This document shows, piece after piece, positions 41,152 to 51,634 of a DNA stretch of 64,000 bases. The notes under the pieces were generated by a model. That model was given only the letters and a program-made list of their open reading frames with translations. It was not told where the DNA came from and ran no database searches. Made by a program: the position numbers and the translations under genes. The stretch is from Candidula unifasciata (taxonomy: Eukaryota > Mollusca > Gastropoda > Stylommatophora > Geomitridae): the NCBI GenBank assembly GCA_905116865.2, contig CAJHNH020000226.1, positions 150,229 to 214,228 of the forward strand, read 5' to 3'. The number at the start of each line of letters is the position of its first letter. Position 1 is the first letter of the stretch.

Positions 41152-41285
41152 GAGGCGTCTGTGGCTTAGGCGTTGGGAACGCGCTTCGTAATGCCGGGGT
41201 TGGTCCCAGCTGCAGGCGATTTGAAACAGACCATCTTGAGTTGGTTTTGACAATGGTATCGAGAGCTGACCGTACAATAAGCAAC
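41152..41285 (+). mobile_element. SINE family B, copy 2
   Basis: GAGGCGTCTGTGGCTTAGGC, GCGCTTCGTAATGCCGGGG, GGTCCCAGCTGCAGGCG and TTGAGTTGGTTTTGACAATG align with 34368-34500. Confidence 0.72.
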
Positions 41286-41289
41286 AACA

Positions 41290-41640
41290 AACTTCTTCTT
41301 TTGCTTTTCTATTCCTCAATGGAGCATAGGCCCTCAACCAACTCACGCCAAGTCATTCTATCCTTTGCCATTACATAGAGGTATCCCAGTGTCCTCCCCG
41401 TCTTTCTAGCTTCATTCTAAAGCTCTCTTCTCCACATTGTTGGCATTCCCTTATTCCTATGCCGCTGTGGGTTCCAATGCAACATTCTAGTTATGCTGCT
41501 CACCTGTTTTCTCAGTGTGTCCTATCCAACGCCAGCGTCTTTTCCTCAACCCTTGGTCTACTGGAGCCTGTTTAGTTCTCTCCCAAAGCTCTACATTAGT
41601 TATTTTATCATTCCATTTAATAATTTCAGACAAAGGTAAC
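41290..41640 (-). mobile_element. RTE-type LINE 3' end remnant
   Basis: The minus strand includes [20 protein letters not shown] and [11 protein letters not shown] (the KRRKWRWIGHxLR motif). Plus-strand words TGGAGCATAGGCCCTCAACC and AACTCACGCCAAGT match 3551 and 11690. Confidence 0.78.
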
Positions 41641-42109
41641 AACGGCGCCAAGACAATCAGGAGTAATTGATCTCTAGAATGTTTGTTACAGACAGTGTTA
41701 GCGGTCGAAGTCATCTCCGATAAAACGCAGAGATCGATTACACTTTGGCGGTTGTCGCTGCTGTTTCCGGAGACCGTTTTGTGGTCACGTCGGTTAAACG
41801 ACAATAGTCTGAGATCGGTTGTCAACGTTTCTTTTTCTTCTTCTTCTTCTTTTACGTTCACCTCTAAAGGGGCGGAGGAAATGATGTGCAGCTTTCGGTT
41901 TAACACATTCGATTGTACTAAACCTTTAGTTAGTCGCCTTTAGAACAAGCTGGTTAAGGGTCGCTCGGGTTAAGAGTCGTGTCATCCACTCGGCGAACTC
42001 AAAACTCGTTGCTGGTTTAGCTAAAAACTGCATTATAAAATAGAAGAACAAAAGCTTTGACTTAAGGAGCCTCATTGGGGGACGGGGAGTAGGGGACGAC
42101 AAAAATATA
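41641..42109. other. Non-coding, unclassified
   Basis: A short TTC run lies near 41838-41852. Nothing else was recognised. Confidence 0.35.
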
Positions 42110-42335
42110 CCAACTGCTCACCCAAAACATGTAGTAAAAGTCGAGTAATTAGGATACTCCGTCATAGTCGGCATGCATCTGCCTGTATGTACATGAGTCA
42201 AACCTGTAAAACGAATGTGCAAGCAACACTCAGGTCCTGGAACAAAACTCGTCCAGAAGTGGACGAACAACCCAAACTTTCTGCCGGAGTTTACAGTCAG
42301 TAAACGCGAAGAAGAGGAAGAAGAAGAAGACCGCA
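42110..42335 (+). mobile_element. Family E copy with GAA tail
   Basis: GTAGTAAAAGTCGAGTAATT, GCATCTGCCTGTATGTACAT, GCAACACTCAGGTCCTGGAA, CAGAAGTGGACGAACAACCC and a CGCGAAGAAGAGGAAGAAGA tail. Confidence 0.7.
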
Positions 42336-42599
42336 ACATGTGTAAGCAAGCAGGCACTGACTGCTATTTATAGAAGTAAAGAAAAAGCAAACTAATTTAG
42401 TGACAGGTGCTGCCGTTCTCAAGAGAACCCAGACTATAATGGGCATAAGGAAATTTTCTGGGAAATAAAAGCGGCTGTCAGGATGTCGACCACATCATTT
42501 CTCAGGTATCGTCTGATTGAGCACTAAATGCTCGATGCCCCCCCCCCCCCCCAGGCGAGCGAAGTGTTCTCTATTGTCAATGGCGCTATCATCATACCA
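42336..42599. other. Non-coding with poly-C tract
   Basis: GGGAAATAAAAGCGGCTGTC near 42460 is a further family A scrap. A C-run lies at about 42538-42552. Confidence 0.4.
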
Positions 42600-42855
42600 G
42601 GAGCCGCCGTGGTGTAGCGGCTAGATGCTCACCCAAGGGTCCGAAGGTCGTGGGTTCAGGGCCTGAAGGAGCCGATTTTTACTTCTTCAAAAACGACTTT
42701 AGCTCCCAGGTTGATCCAGGGTACCAGATAAAGTCATGGAAAGACAGCCAGCCGACGCGATGTTGACCATATCACCTACTGAGTGCCGACTTGTCTAAAC
42801 AAATATAGGTCTTGCCCGATATGCCCAATAGGTGTAAAAGGCTAGTTTACTTTTT
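42600..42855 (+). mobile_element. SINE family A with tRNA-like head
   Basis: GAGCCGCCGTGGTGTAGCGG (A-box-like TGGTGTAGCGG), then TAGATGCTCACC, GGTCCGAAGGTCGTGGGTTC (B box region), the GACTTTAGCTCCCAGGTTGA body, a TATAGGTCTTGCCCGATATG end and a T-run. It gives the clearest A box of the family. Confidence 0.8.
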
Positions 42856-43369
42856 TTTTCTATGCTATAGTCAGGCCAGTTACAACACTTCTGGTGATGT
42901 ACGGTGCGAGCATTCTGGTGTTAGTGACCGGTTCTCTTGCTCAGAACATTCTTTACGCAGAAAATGAAAGGTAACCCATATTTTCTAAGGGTGTCTCTCG
43001 TTCAAAATTGACGCGTGTTTCAGTCAATTTACACCAGTCGAGCTTTTAGTGAGATCACGCACTCGTCGCTGGAACACTGTTTACTGAATGCTGACAGCAG
43101 AGACGCGATCTGACCTGTTCCAGCCACAATGAAGACAAAGCTGTAAGGTACATGAGAGGACACGGACTGCAAGACAGCTTTCACAAAGGTTACCGGCTTT
43201 CTGATATACGTTTTCTGAAAGAAGAATCGAAGAAGAAGAAGAAGAAGAAGAAGAAGAAGAAAAAACTGGAACATCATAAATGTAACTGACTCAGAAAGAA
43301 TGCTGAGGAAAGGTATGATTCATGCAGAGTGGTATGCTTTGCTTCACTGTCTGATCTGTTTTCCATTTA
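42856..43369. other. Non-coding with GAA microsatellite
   Basis: GAA repeats at about 43231-43263. No gene was recognised. Confidence 0.4.
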
Positions 43370-43690
43370 TGCTGGTGGTTTGAGAAATGAACAGGCTGAC
43401 AGACTGGCTGGCTCTGCACAACTTAGTGGACTACTGATGTATGTTATGGCAGACGTGGTTAGGGCCTTGTGAGAGAGCATGTACGATTAGGAGGAGCAAA
43501 TGGATCACCACAGTCTGGAGAGAGTGACGAGAAGATCTGACCGATATTCGGCGCTCAGAGGAGCAAGATAGGCGTATAGTCAGAACGATACTGGCACCAT
43601 TGGTATTGGAACTTCATGCTGGCTGCTGAAGATGGGGACGTAGCGCTTATGGAAATGACCCGAGTGCTGTGATGTCTTTTCTTGGATCAA
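43370..43690 (+). mobile_element. LINE RNase H end plus C-terminal remnant
   Basis: The plus strand reads RNEQADRLAGSAQL, a stop, then SLERVTRRSDRYSALRGAR and CWLLKMGT...PECCDV, the same order as 27825-28060 and 16030-16250. Confidence 0.68.
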
Positions 43691-45002
43691 ATCAGCTTAA
43701 CTCGTCGCTGAAGCTAAGGCGTTTGCTCCCATGGGAAGCTCTCGACGGGATGGCTGGCGGTTCTGCGCTTTTCAATCGAATATAACCGGTTTGAGAAATA
43801 CTTAGTCGCATTTTACGACACGCTTATTTAAAGAAACAGGTCTATTAACCCCCCCCCCCCTCTTCCATGGATTCCTTCCTAGAAGCCACACGAAAATCCC
43901 TTGCTAAAACTAGAATAGTCTACCGCTGTACCTCCAGCATGCAGATTATCCAAACTTGCAACTAAGCGGGTCCCAGACGGTGACTGATTTTACAACTGAT
44001 GTGTCTGTATGAAGGATTTAATTATGGTTGGCAAAGCCCTGCATTAATCATCGACGCTAATGGCAGTAATAATGGGGGGAGAACAACGCTAGAAGAAGCC
44101 GGCATGTCCAAAAATGATGATATAAACGCGATTTACAAGTTGCCTTAATGAAAACTGCAGCAGTGAAAACCCATCCATGGTTTTTTTCTGATGTCTCTTT
44201 CTTCTAATATTCCAGGCTACGGCAGGGTTATTAGTCCCTTCCTTCTTGGAATTTCCACAACTATACCCAATACTGAGAGACTGGTACTAATTTTCATAGG
44301 CAGCCGCGGTAGAGTAGCGGCTAGGCGCTCACACGAACACTATCTGCAACGAGTAAAGTTTTTATTTTCAAAATGGACCTAAGATCTTAGGTGGACTCGA
44401 GCTATACTAGGCACACGTTGCGGTGCTATATTAATATCTGACCCCAAACAGGGAAAATCCACAGGTCACCGGAAAGTCTAATATTTCAGGGGGTGTTAGA
44501 TAGGCTGCATGCAGTCGTGGGACTTAGGCTGCACTCTCTCATGGAACGTAGGTTGATTGGGGTTAGGACCAGTTCTAGATGTTTTGGGGGTCGTTAAAAG
44601 CATCAGAAAGCCGGGGGCTAAGATATTAATAAAGAACCCACGTGTTTTTTTTTTCCATACAAACAAACCAGGCCTGTAAAATGTATGTCTGCTCGAAACT
44701 CAAGTTTTGGGGTCACGGTCAAAGTCTAGAAGTAAACGAACAACCAGAACTTTCTGTCGGAGTTAATATACTGGCGGGACAAGATCATAGACCTGATCTG
44801 CAATCCCCGTGATTGTGCGAGCCATAATCACTTTCAAATGCACACCAGAAGCGCTACCACCAGCACTGTGGTAACTAGTGCGGTGATTCATAGGTGCAGT
44901 GAGGGTAACAGTTGGGGAACTAGGCCACGGCTTTTCAGCTGACGTTCCGCGAGCATTGGCCCGCGGAGCCCTAGCAAAGTGGCCCACTTATGGTGCATTA
45001 TG
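43691..45002. other. Repeat debris
   Basis: TCGCATTTTACGACACGC at about 43806 recurs near 41125. A C-run is at about 43850-43860. 44303-44340 is a family A head fragment (GCAGCCGCGGTAGAGTAGCG, GGCTAGGCGCTCAC). 44665-44770 has family E words (AACAACCAGAACTTTCTG). No gene was recognised. Confidence 0.45.
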
Positions 45003-45185
45003 GAAGAGAAACGAATAGGCCGGCTGGCCCCGGCCAAGCATGTCGATGGAGGCGACTAACCGGGGTTGTAGCTGCAGACAAAGAACCAACAGTCTGCTTA
45101 CAAATAAACACGGTCTGTAAATCGGATGTGCATGCACAACTCAAGTTATGACACATGACTAAAGTGGATGAATAACCAGATAGAG
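45003..45185 (+). mobile_element. Degenerate family E copy
   Basis: CCAAGCATGTCGATGGAGGC, AAGAACCAACAGTCTGCTTA, CAAATAAACACGGTCTGTAA and GTGGATGAATAACCAGA follow family E order. Confidence 0.55.
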
Positions 45186-45224
45186 ACCAAAAAACACTCT
45201 TACGCATATAAGTGAAGTAAAGGT

Positions 45225-45490
45225 TAAGGACCCTATTCCACGGCTTCATGCGTACTGGGCATGTAGGGCTAGACCTATATTTTATAGACCAATCGGCACT
45301 TGAAGGGTGATGTAGTCAGCATCACTCTGGCCGCGTCTATTTCACAAGACTGCACCTGGTACTCACTCAAATCTGGGTCGACCTGGGAGCCAAGGTCATT
45401 TAAAAAAAAAAAAAGTATAGCAAAGTCAGGATTCGAACCTATGAACTTCTGATCCGCAGGCGAACGTCTAGTCGCTTAACCACAACGACC
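45225..45490 (-). mobile_element. SINE family A, full length
   Basis: GGACCCTATTCCACGGC, GTAGGGCTAGACCTATATTT, ACCAATCGGCACTTGAAGGG, TGGGTCGACCTGGGAGCCAA, an A-run, then head complement CGTCTAGTCGCTTAACCACA. Confidence 0.8.
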
Positions 45491-46072
45491 CCCCTAAAGT
45501 CCATAAACCTTCACATATTATTAATTCTATCACGGTTAATAGTCATCAGCACACCTGCACGGTAATCTCACTGGGCATCCAAGCCGAGGGCGTCTATTGT
45601 GTCAACGCTGACTAACCCTAGGGGATCTTCCAGGATAAATCAATAAAACCAATGATGGTGCTCTGCCAGTTAAAAGACCGCTTTTGTTTGATGTAAAACG
45701 AGACAGCGTGAATTTTTTCTATACAACGGGGGCAGCCTTTTTCGGAGAGATTTTCCCTAGTCAAATTATAGGGTTGAATAATTGAAAATATTCATCAATT
45801 ATCACTATCGTGAAGCAATAATATGACGTCGGTGAGCTGTTCTAGCGAATAATGTATCAAAACTGACTGCAGTAACCCAGTCAACGTTTTCACATACTAA
45901 TCATCATCATCCAAAGGCATTGGAACATGGGGGGGGGGGGGGGGGGAGCTTCAACAAACCCCACCCTGACGGTTTTAGAAAATGAGGGCGTCCACGAAAA
46001 AATTAAGCTTAGGTGGCTAAACCCGACCGCGCAACGAACTTGTGTTCCGCGTTCACGAATAAAAGGGAATAA
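45491..46072. other. Non-coding, poly-G and SINE C head fragment
   Basis: A G-run lies at about 45929-45946. TGGCTAAACCCGACCGCGCA then GTTCACG near 46013-46058 is a truncated family C head directly joined to family F. Confidence 0.5.
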
Positions 46073-46425
46073 GGTTTAAACAACGGATCAACATCAATGC
46101 ACAAAGGTAGTAAGTAACCCATAAGTGCTCCGTTCTACTACTTCTAACTCAAGCCTGAGTCCGAAGAATCTCAGCGTAGTGCACGAATTCCGTAGCACTG
46201 GCGAGGATCCTGAAATACTTAGGTAGATTTTGAACTCCAATTTTGCCCCGGCAGTGCAAATGCAATGGGATTTTTTTTTTACACGTGCACAACAATACAC
46301 GAGGGCGTCCGATCTAATTACCCAGAGACACGGGGAAATTACTAGAAGTCCACCTGAAAAAGAAAATCCCAGCCTTAACCGGTGCCACTAGCACTCGAGA
46401 CGGACGCCATGCCTCGAGACAACTC
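46073..46425 (+). repeat. Dispersed repeat family F, copy 2
   Basis: It aligns with 228-585 (see that copy): GTTTAAACAACGGATCAACA, AACCCATAAGTGCTCCGTT, AAGAATCTCAGCGTAGTGCA and GACGCCATGCCTCGAGACAA. A C-run follows. Confidence 0.75.
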
Positions 46426-46559
46426 ACCCCCCCCCCCCTTTCTACTATATGAATATTACGCGGTGAGATCCCAGGTACTTTCACGGTGCGATACTTGTAC
46501 CACTGTCTGAAAGCCACAAGAACAATCTTGTTCTAACCTGCTAATGGTGGGAACTGAAC

Positions 46560-46975
46560 ACTGGAAGGACTGCATTGTGAAACGATTTCTATGCTATCCT
46601 CCAAATAACGGGCACATATTATGGCTGCAAAAAACAGGGCCTTAGTCACATGTAAATTGCGAACTTCCGGCGACTACCGCCATGAGTATCTCCCACGCCG
46701 CTCGTGGATTTGGGCTAAACTAGATGGCTGGGACTCGCGAGCAAAGCTGCAGGGTATGCTGTAGCTGCTGCTCGTCAGTCCCAGCCATCTAGTTCAGCGG
46801 AGCGGCGTGGGAGATACTCTCGGCGGTGGCGGTAGTCCCGGAAGTGGGCAAATTAAGTCGCCGGAAAAGCGAAATTGATATGTGACTGAGGCCCTGTTAG
46901 GGTGTTTTTGCGGCTGCCATAACAGGTGCCCCTTTGGAGGATGGCCGATTTCTCTGCTACAGTGTGACTACTTCA
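46560..46975. mobile_element. Foldback (palindromic) element
   Basis: The left arm (about 46570-46735) and right arm (about 46775-46970) are inverted copies. Left TATCTCCCACGCCGCTC faces right GAGCGGCGTGGGAGATA. Left AACTAGATGGCTGGGACT faces AGTCCCAGCCATCTAGTT. Left CAGGGCCTTAGTCACATG faces TATGTGACTGAGGCCCTG. Left TATCCTCCAAA faces TTTGGAGGATG. The loop is about 40 bp and itself partly self-complementary (CTGCAG, GCTGCTGC). Target duplication not resolved. Confidence 0.85.
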
Positions 46976-47376
46976 TTTCTGTAGCAGATTATACATAAAA
47001 TTACAGGGTTTCCCCATCAGTTTATATAAATAGGAAAAATACCACCGATTTAGAAAACCACATTTCGATCCCTGCCCTCCACAGCTGAAGACCACATATA
47101 CAAGCACAGCTGGAGTTATGCCTGTAATGGCTTTGGTATGTTTACCTCTTCAACAGACAGAAACTTATGGGACACCCTGCAGAACATGTTAATTCTGTGT
47201 AATATTCTCTATAATTAATACATAATATTTATCATACACCTATTTAAGCAGTTATGGAGCAAAGAAGATAAGGACAGGGAGTAACTGACAGAGATGGGAA
47301 TATACGAATACAAAAGGCATGAAGAGTTTTCACAGAAGCAGAAAATCTGTGAAAGTCAATGAGGAAATTAAAAATA
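46976..47376. other. Non-coding, unclassified
   Basis: No repeat or exon was recognised. Confidence 0.35.
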
Positions 47377-47606
47377 GTTAAAATGACCCTTTTCCATGCC
47401 TTTGTGCAAATAGATCTAGACCTATATTTTTAGACCTGTCCAGACTCAGTGGGTGATGTGGTCAACATCACGCTGACCACCTTTACTTCCTAGGACTCCG
47501 ACTAGGATGACCTTTTTGAAAAAAAATGTCTAGCTCTATTATGACCCGAACACGTGACCTTTAGATATACAGGCAAGGGACTAGCCACTACACCATAGCA
47601 GCTGAC
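47377..47606 (-). mobile_element. SINE family A with TSD
   Basis: AAATTAAAAATA (47365-47376) and AAATTAAAACTA (47607-47618) flank it, 11 of 12 matching. Inside: TAGACCTATATTTTTAGACC, GTGATGTGGTCAACATCACG, CACCTTTACTTCCTAGGACT and a head complement CTAGCCACTACACCATAGCA. Confidence 0.82.
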
Positions 47607-47689
47607 AAATTAAAACTACAGCCAACTTTAAAATATTTAGCTATAATGTTAATTCTGCAAAGAACTGAAAAACAGAGAACAACTACAAC

Positions 47690-48870
47690 AATTATTAATA
47701 AACTACAAACATTAATTAACTGCTGCTTGTGCAGAAAAGAGAGAATTAAATGATATGACAAAATCACTAATGTGATGCTTTGGAAGAGAACTAAACATAT
47801 TCCACGGAATCAAAAGGTAGAGAACCGGGAAGGCTAACCCGGTCAAAAATTGTCTACAGAAGTAGGATGTGTTGGCCGAAAAGTGCAAATATCGCAGCCT
47901 TGCTGTAAACAGACACACCGCAATTACATCTTCGGATGAACGCAGAAGAAGAAGAAAAGGAAAAGAAACAATGTTGGCATTGGATAGGATAAACTTTGAA
48001 AAAACCTGAGAACAATATAATTAGAATGTCTTTACACTGGAAATCAAAGAGGCATAGAAAATAGAGGTCTACAAAAAACACATGGAGAAGGGAACTAAAC
48101 AATAAAGTTACATGGGAAGGACATAGGGCGAGCTGTATGCAATAGAAAGGACTGGACGACTTGGCGCCAACTGGTAAAAGGCCACTTCTATACTCAGGAA
48201 TAAAGGGGAAGAAGCAGAAGAATCTATGATCACTGTAGCAATCAGCCTTTTGTGCAGCTCCTGCAATCTTTCTTTGCTAATTGAGATAAGAAAGACAATC
48301 ACAAGAGCAATATAAATCTTATCCTGATACACGGAAATGAAACATGGACAGACAAGCAAACGGTGGAGATGTGGTTTCATAGTCGCATGATGAGAATACC
48401 ATAGACCAGGGCTATTCAACTGGTGACCCGCAAAGCCCTAACAAGTGACCCGCAGATCACCTGTTAGTTATATTGCATTAACACACTTTCTACGTTGGGA
48501 CTGAGTATCTGGCCCGTGACCATCCCCATTTCACAACTATTGGCCCCTGAGTAAGCTGAATAGCCCTGCCCTAGACATTTAAAAAAGATTAATGAAGATG
48601 TATTGACAAAAACTGTCTCATGAAGAGAACTGACTGCCCACATCAGCGGCAGGCAATCTACATTCTTTGGTCAAGTCATGAAAAGGCAAAAACTGGAGTA
48701 CAGCCTCAGGGTGACAAAGCTAGGAGAGAGACCGAGAGAAATGACCCTGGACAGTCTGGCATCATGACATGGAAAAGCATTCGTATCAGAACTGACCGAA
48801 AGTAAACGAGACAGAAGGTTGTGGACAGACATGACTACCAATGTCACACACAATGGACTATAAGAAGAAG
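47690..48870 (+). mobile_element. RTE-type LINE remnants with nested insertions
   Basis: 47690-47800 reads NKLQTLINCCLCRKERIK and YDKITNVMLWKRTKH. A family H piece (47870-47960) interrupts it. 48300-48400 reads LILIHGNETWTDKQTVEMWF. 48600-48870 reads GQVMKRQKLEYSLRVTKLGE and SKRDRRLWTDMTTN. These are successive parts of RTE ORF2 from more than one lineage, separated at 48407-48568 by a MITE. Confidence 0.75.
48407..48568. mobile_element. hAT-like MITE, copy 2, with 8-bp TSD
   Basis: It starts CAGGGCTATTCAACTGGTGA and ends AGCTGAATAGCCCTG, an inverted repeat. Flanks CCATAGAC (48399-48406) and CCCTAGAC (48569-48576) are an 8-bp target duplication with one mismatch, the hAT length. It interrupts a LINE ORF and shares internal words with 24172-24297. 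No transposase, so non-autonomous. Confidence 0.82.
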
Positions 48871-49149
48871 TAAGCTTTTCAAAATCTTTCGTTGATTAAG
48901 ATATAATTAACCTGATTTCTGGTCTTATTGTTAGTAATCTTTTATATCCATAATCTTACCTGATGTTGTTGATATCAAGTCAATAATGTTGTTTTTCGTT
49001 GTTTCATTTTTTTTTTGCCTATTCTACTATGTTTTCCATTTTTTTCACTGTATTATCCTAATTAATTTGTACCTACTATGCAACCATCTTGCTAGTTTCT
49101 GCACTTTAGCATTAGTCTTCCATTACTGTATTTAATTTTTAGTTTCTGC
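48871..49149. other. T-rich non-coding
   Basis: AT-rich; no feature recognised before the minisatellite. Confidence 0.35.
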
Positions 49150-49845
49150 ACTTTTCAAAGTGATATACTTTGATACTTTCTTGTGGTGATATACTTTGAT
49201 ACTTTCTTGTGGTGATATACTTTGATACTTTCTTGTGATGATATACTTTGCTACTTTCTTGTGATGATATACTTTGATACCATCTTGTGATGATTTACTT
49301 TGATACTTTCTTGTGATGATTTACTTTGATACTTTCTTGTGATGATATACTTTGATACTATCTTGTGATGATTTACTTTGATACTTTCTTGTGATGATTT
49401 ACTTTGATACTTTCTTGTGATGATTTACTTTGATACTTTCTTGTGATATACTCTGATACTTTCTTGTGATGATATACTTTTATACTTTCTTGTGATGATA
49501 TACTTTTATACTTTCTTGTGATGATATACTTTTATACTTTCTTGTGATGATATACTTTGATACTTTCTTGTCATGATATACATTGATACTTTCTTGTGAT
49601 GATATACTTTGATACTTTCTTGTGATGATTTACTTTGATACTTTCTTGTGATATACTCTGATACTTTCTTGTGATGATATACTTTTATACTTTCTTGTGA
49701 TGATATACTTTTATACTTTCTTGTGATGATATACTTTTATACTTTCTTGTGATGATATACTTTGATACTTTCTTGTCATGATATACATTGATACTTTCTT
49801 GTGATGATATACTTTGATACTTTCTTGTGATGATATACTTTTCAT
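49150..49845. repeat. 26-bp minisatellite with 205-bp higher-order repeat
   Basis: About 26 units of TGATGATATACTTTGATACT + TTCTTG, with variants TTTATAC, GATTTAC, CTCTGATAC and CATTGATAC. The ordered variant series starting at 49446 (ATATACTCTG, three TTTATAC units, GTCATG, CATTG) repeats from 49651, a 205-bp super-unit. Confidence 0.93.
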
Positions 49846-50094
49846 TCACTTTTATATCTTTTCCTGCACTTTTCAAAGACATTGTGCAGGTGACTGTTAA
49901 TATAACCCAGGTTATCTTCACTACATTATGATGCTGAAGAGTTTGAAAGAATGATATTGATGTAAAAAAGTATGCTACTTAATTTTACCAGCAATGCTCA
50001 GTTTGCCACTGCCCAATATCCTTTAGCGGATAATGGTCATTTTTTATGATAGCAACTCTTTAGCAGTTCTCTTTCATAGACTAAATAATTTTAT

Positions 50095-50345
50095 ATTTGT
50101 CAGGCCACTGGGGTAATTAGCAGGCTGACAGATTGGCTGCTGCCGCTCTTCGTGGTGCAGAGTTACTCTACGATAAATAAGACATTGTGAAAGCTCTCCA
50201 GAATCAAGTGCAACAGAACAAACACAGCATCCATACATAGAAAGACTAATCCAGTTAGGACGAAGAGGGTTGCATATCGGCTCTTCGTTAGCTACTGGGG
50301 AAGGAGTTAGAGCAGGTGTGAGATTGTCCTGTGCGGGAACGTTAA
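50095..50345 (+). mobile_element. LINE RNase H end fragment
   Basis: GGTAATTAGCAGGCTGACAG then ATTGGCTGC encodes a NxQADRLAAA-like segment followed by DIVKALQNQVQQNKHSIH. This is the same position in the protein as 43370. Confidence 0.6.
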
Positions 50346-51620
50346 TTCTTAATTAATTTATTCATTCTTTTGTTAGCAGATACTAATACTCTTGTTCCTT
50401 TCCATATGGTCTCACACATTCTCAGCATATTCACATATTTTCTTGAAATTTATTGCTTTTTATTGTCTAATTTCCCTTTTTTTTTTCATGATGCTATGTC
50501 TCAGTATCTATCATATTTAACTTTTAGGCAGGGGCGGAAAGGAAGGGGGCAGGGTGTATATTGCTGTATAGGTTAAATAGAATTTTTGACCAGAACAAAA
50601 TCCAGAACCTTACCGAGGATTCTACCTGGGTCTCTTTATTACTCATTTCTCGAATTCACTCAGCACCAAAGGTAAAAGTGTGAAAGTCAAGAGGATCAAT
50701 TTCACTGCACCAGGTTTTACCCCATATGACTTGGTCTCTCTCTCTGCAGAAGGGGCTAGCCGCCTGACCAGAGAATCGCACAGAGCATGACATCTGTAGC
50801 TCTGGTGATGATTCCCCAGGGATACTTATGAAACGTGCATTCATGAAATGAAGGGCACAGCCGTGAAACACACCCACAACCTTCAGAGCGTGCAACAAAT
50901 TCTTAACCAGTTCGCTATGGAGATCCCCTTAACCAGCAGCACTAAAAAACTTGCTGTGCATTTGCTGATTTCTTATTACATGCTACTATTCAACAATCAT
51001 TCTGTTCTTTACAATAACGGCACTTGCTTTGAGGCACACCTGAAAAGTCTTTTTTGTTTTAAATAGCCAATTCTCCAGCCCTGTGTGCTTTCATAGCCAA
51101 TGTATCTTTAATGTCATCCTCCAACTTTACAAAATTTGGCTCTGCCTCATTTTTCATAAACTGTACCCTTAATTACTGTTTTCTCTATTATACCACTATG
51201 GCACTTGACACTGCCCAAATACTTTAGCCTTCGGGACAGGGTGTTGTTTATGAGCCAATACCACTCTTTAATGCTGAGGTCATGCAGGGTGTCGATGTTT
51301 TTATTTATCTTGGTCCACCGTCACAGTATTCTTAGTTCTAAGAATTTGTCTCTAGCACCTCAGTTTACAAAAGCTCCGATTTTGTTTTTGCAAAGTCTGA
51401 GTGTGAGTCCTCTCATCTTGCATCCTACACTTTTCCTAATTATTTACACTTTATTTCCCGCTCTGATACAACTGTTATGTAATAACTACTGCTTGTTTTT
51501 ATACTTTATTACTCATAACGTAACTAACACTAAAACGACCTTCACCCACCATTTATTAGTAAGTAACTTACTGGCATACTATACATTCAACTAGTCAACT
51601 CAACTAGATAAACACTTACT
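50346..51620. other. Non-coding, minor LINE traces
   Basis: 51200-51430 resembles 63090-63170 in wording (TAGCCTTCGGGACAGGGTGT against AGCTTACGAGACAGGATGCT), a decayed LINE segment. 50656-50898 has an 80-codon minus ORF with no recognised homology. Confidence 0.4.
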
Positions 51621-51634
51621 TTACTGACTGATTA

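Noticed and set aside
51205..51594. 129-codon plus-strand ORF
   Set aside because: Hydrophobic low-complexity translation over decayed LINE-like sequence; no start context, homology or exon signals.
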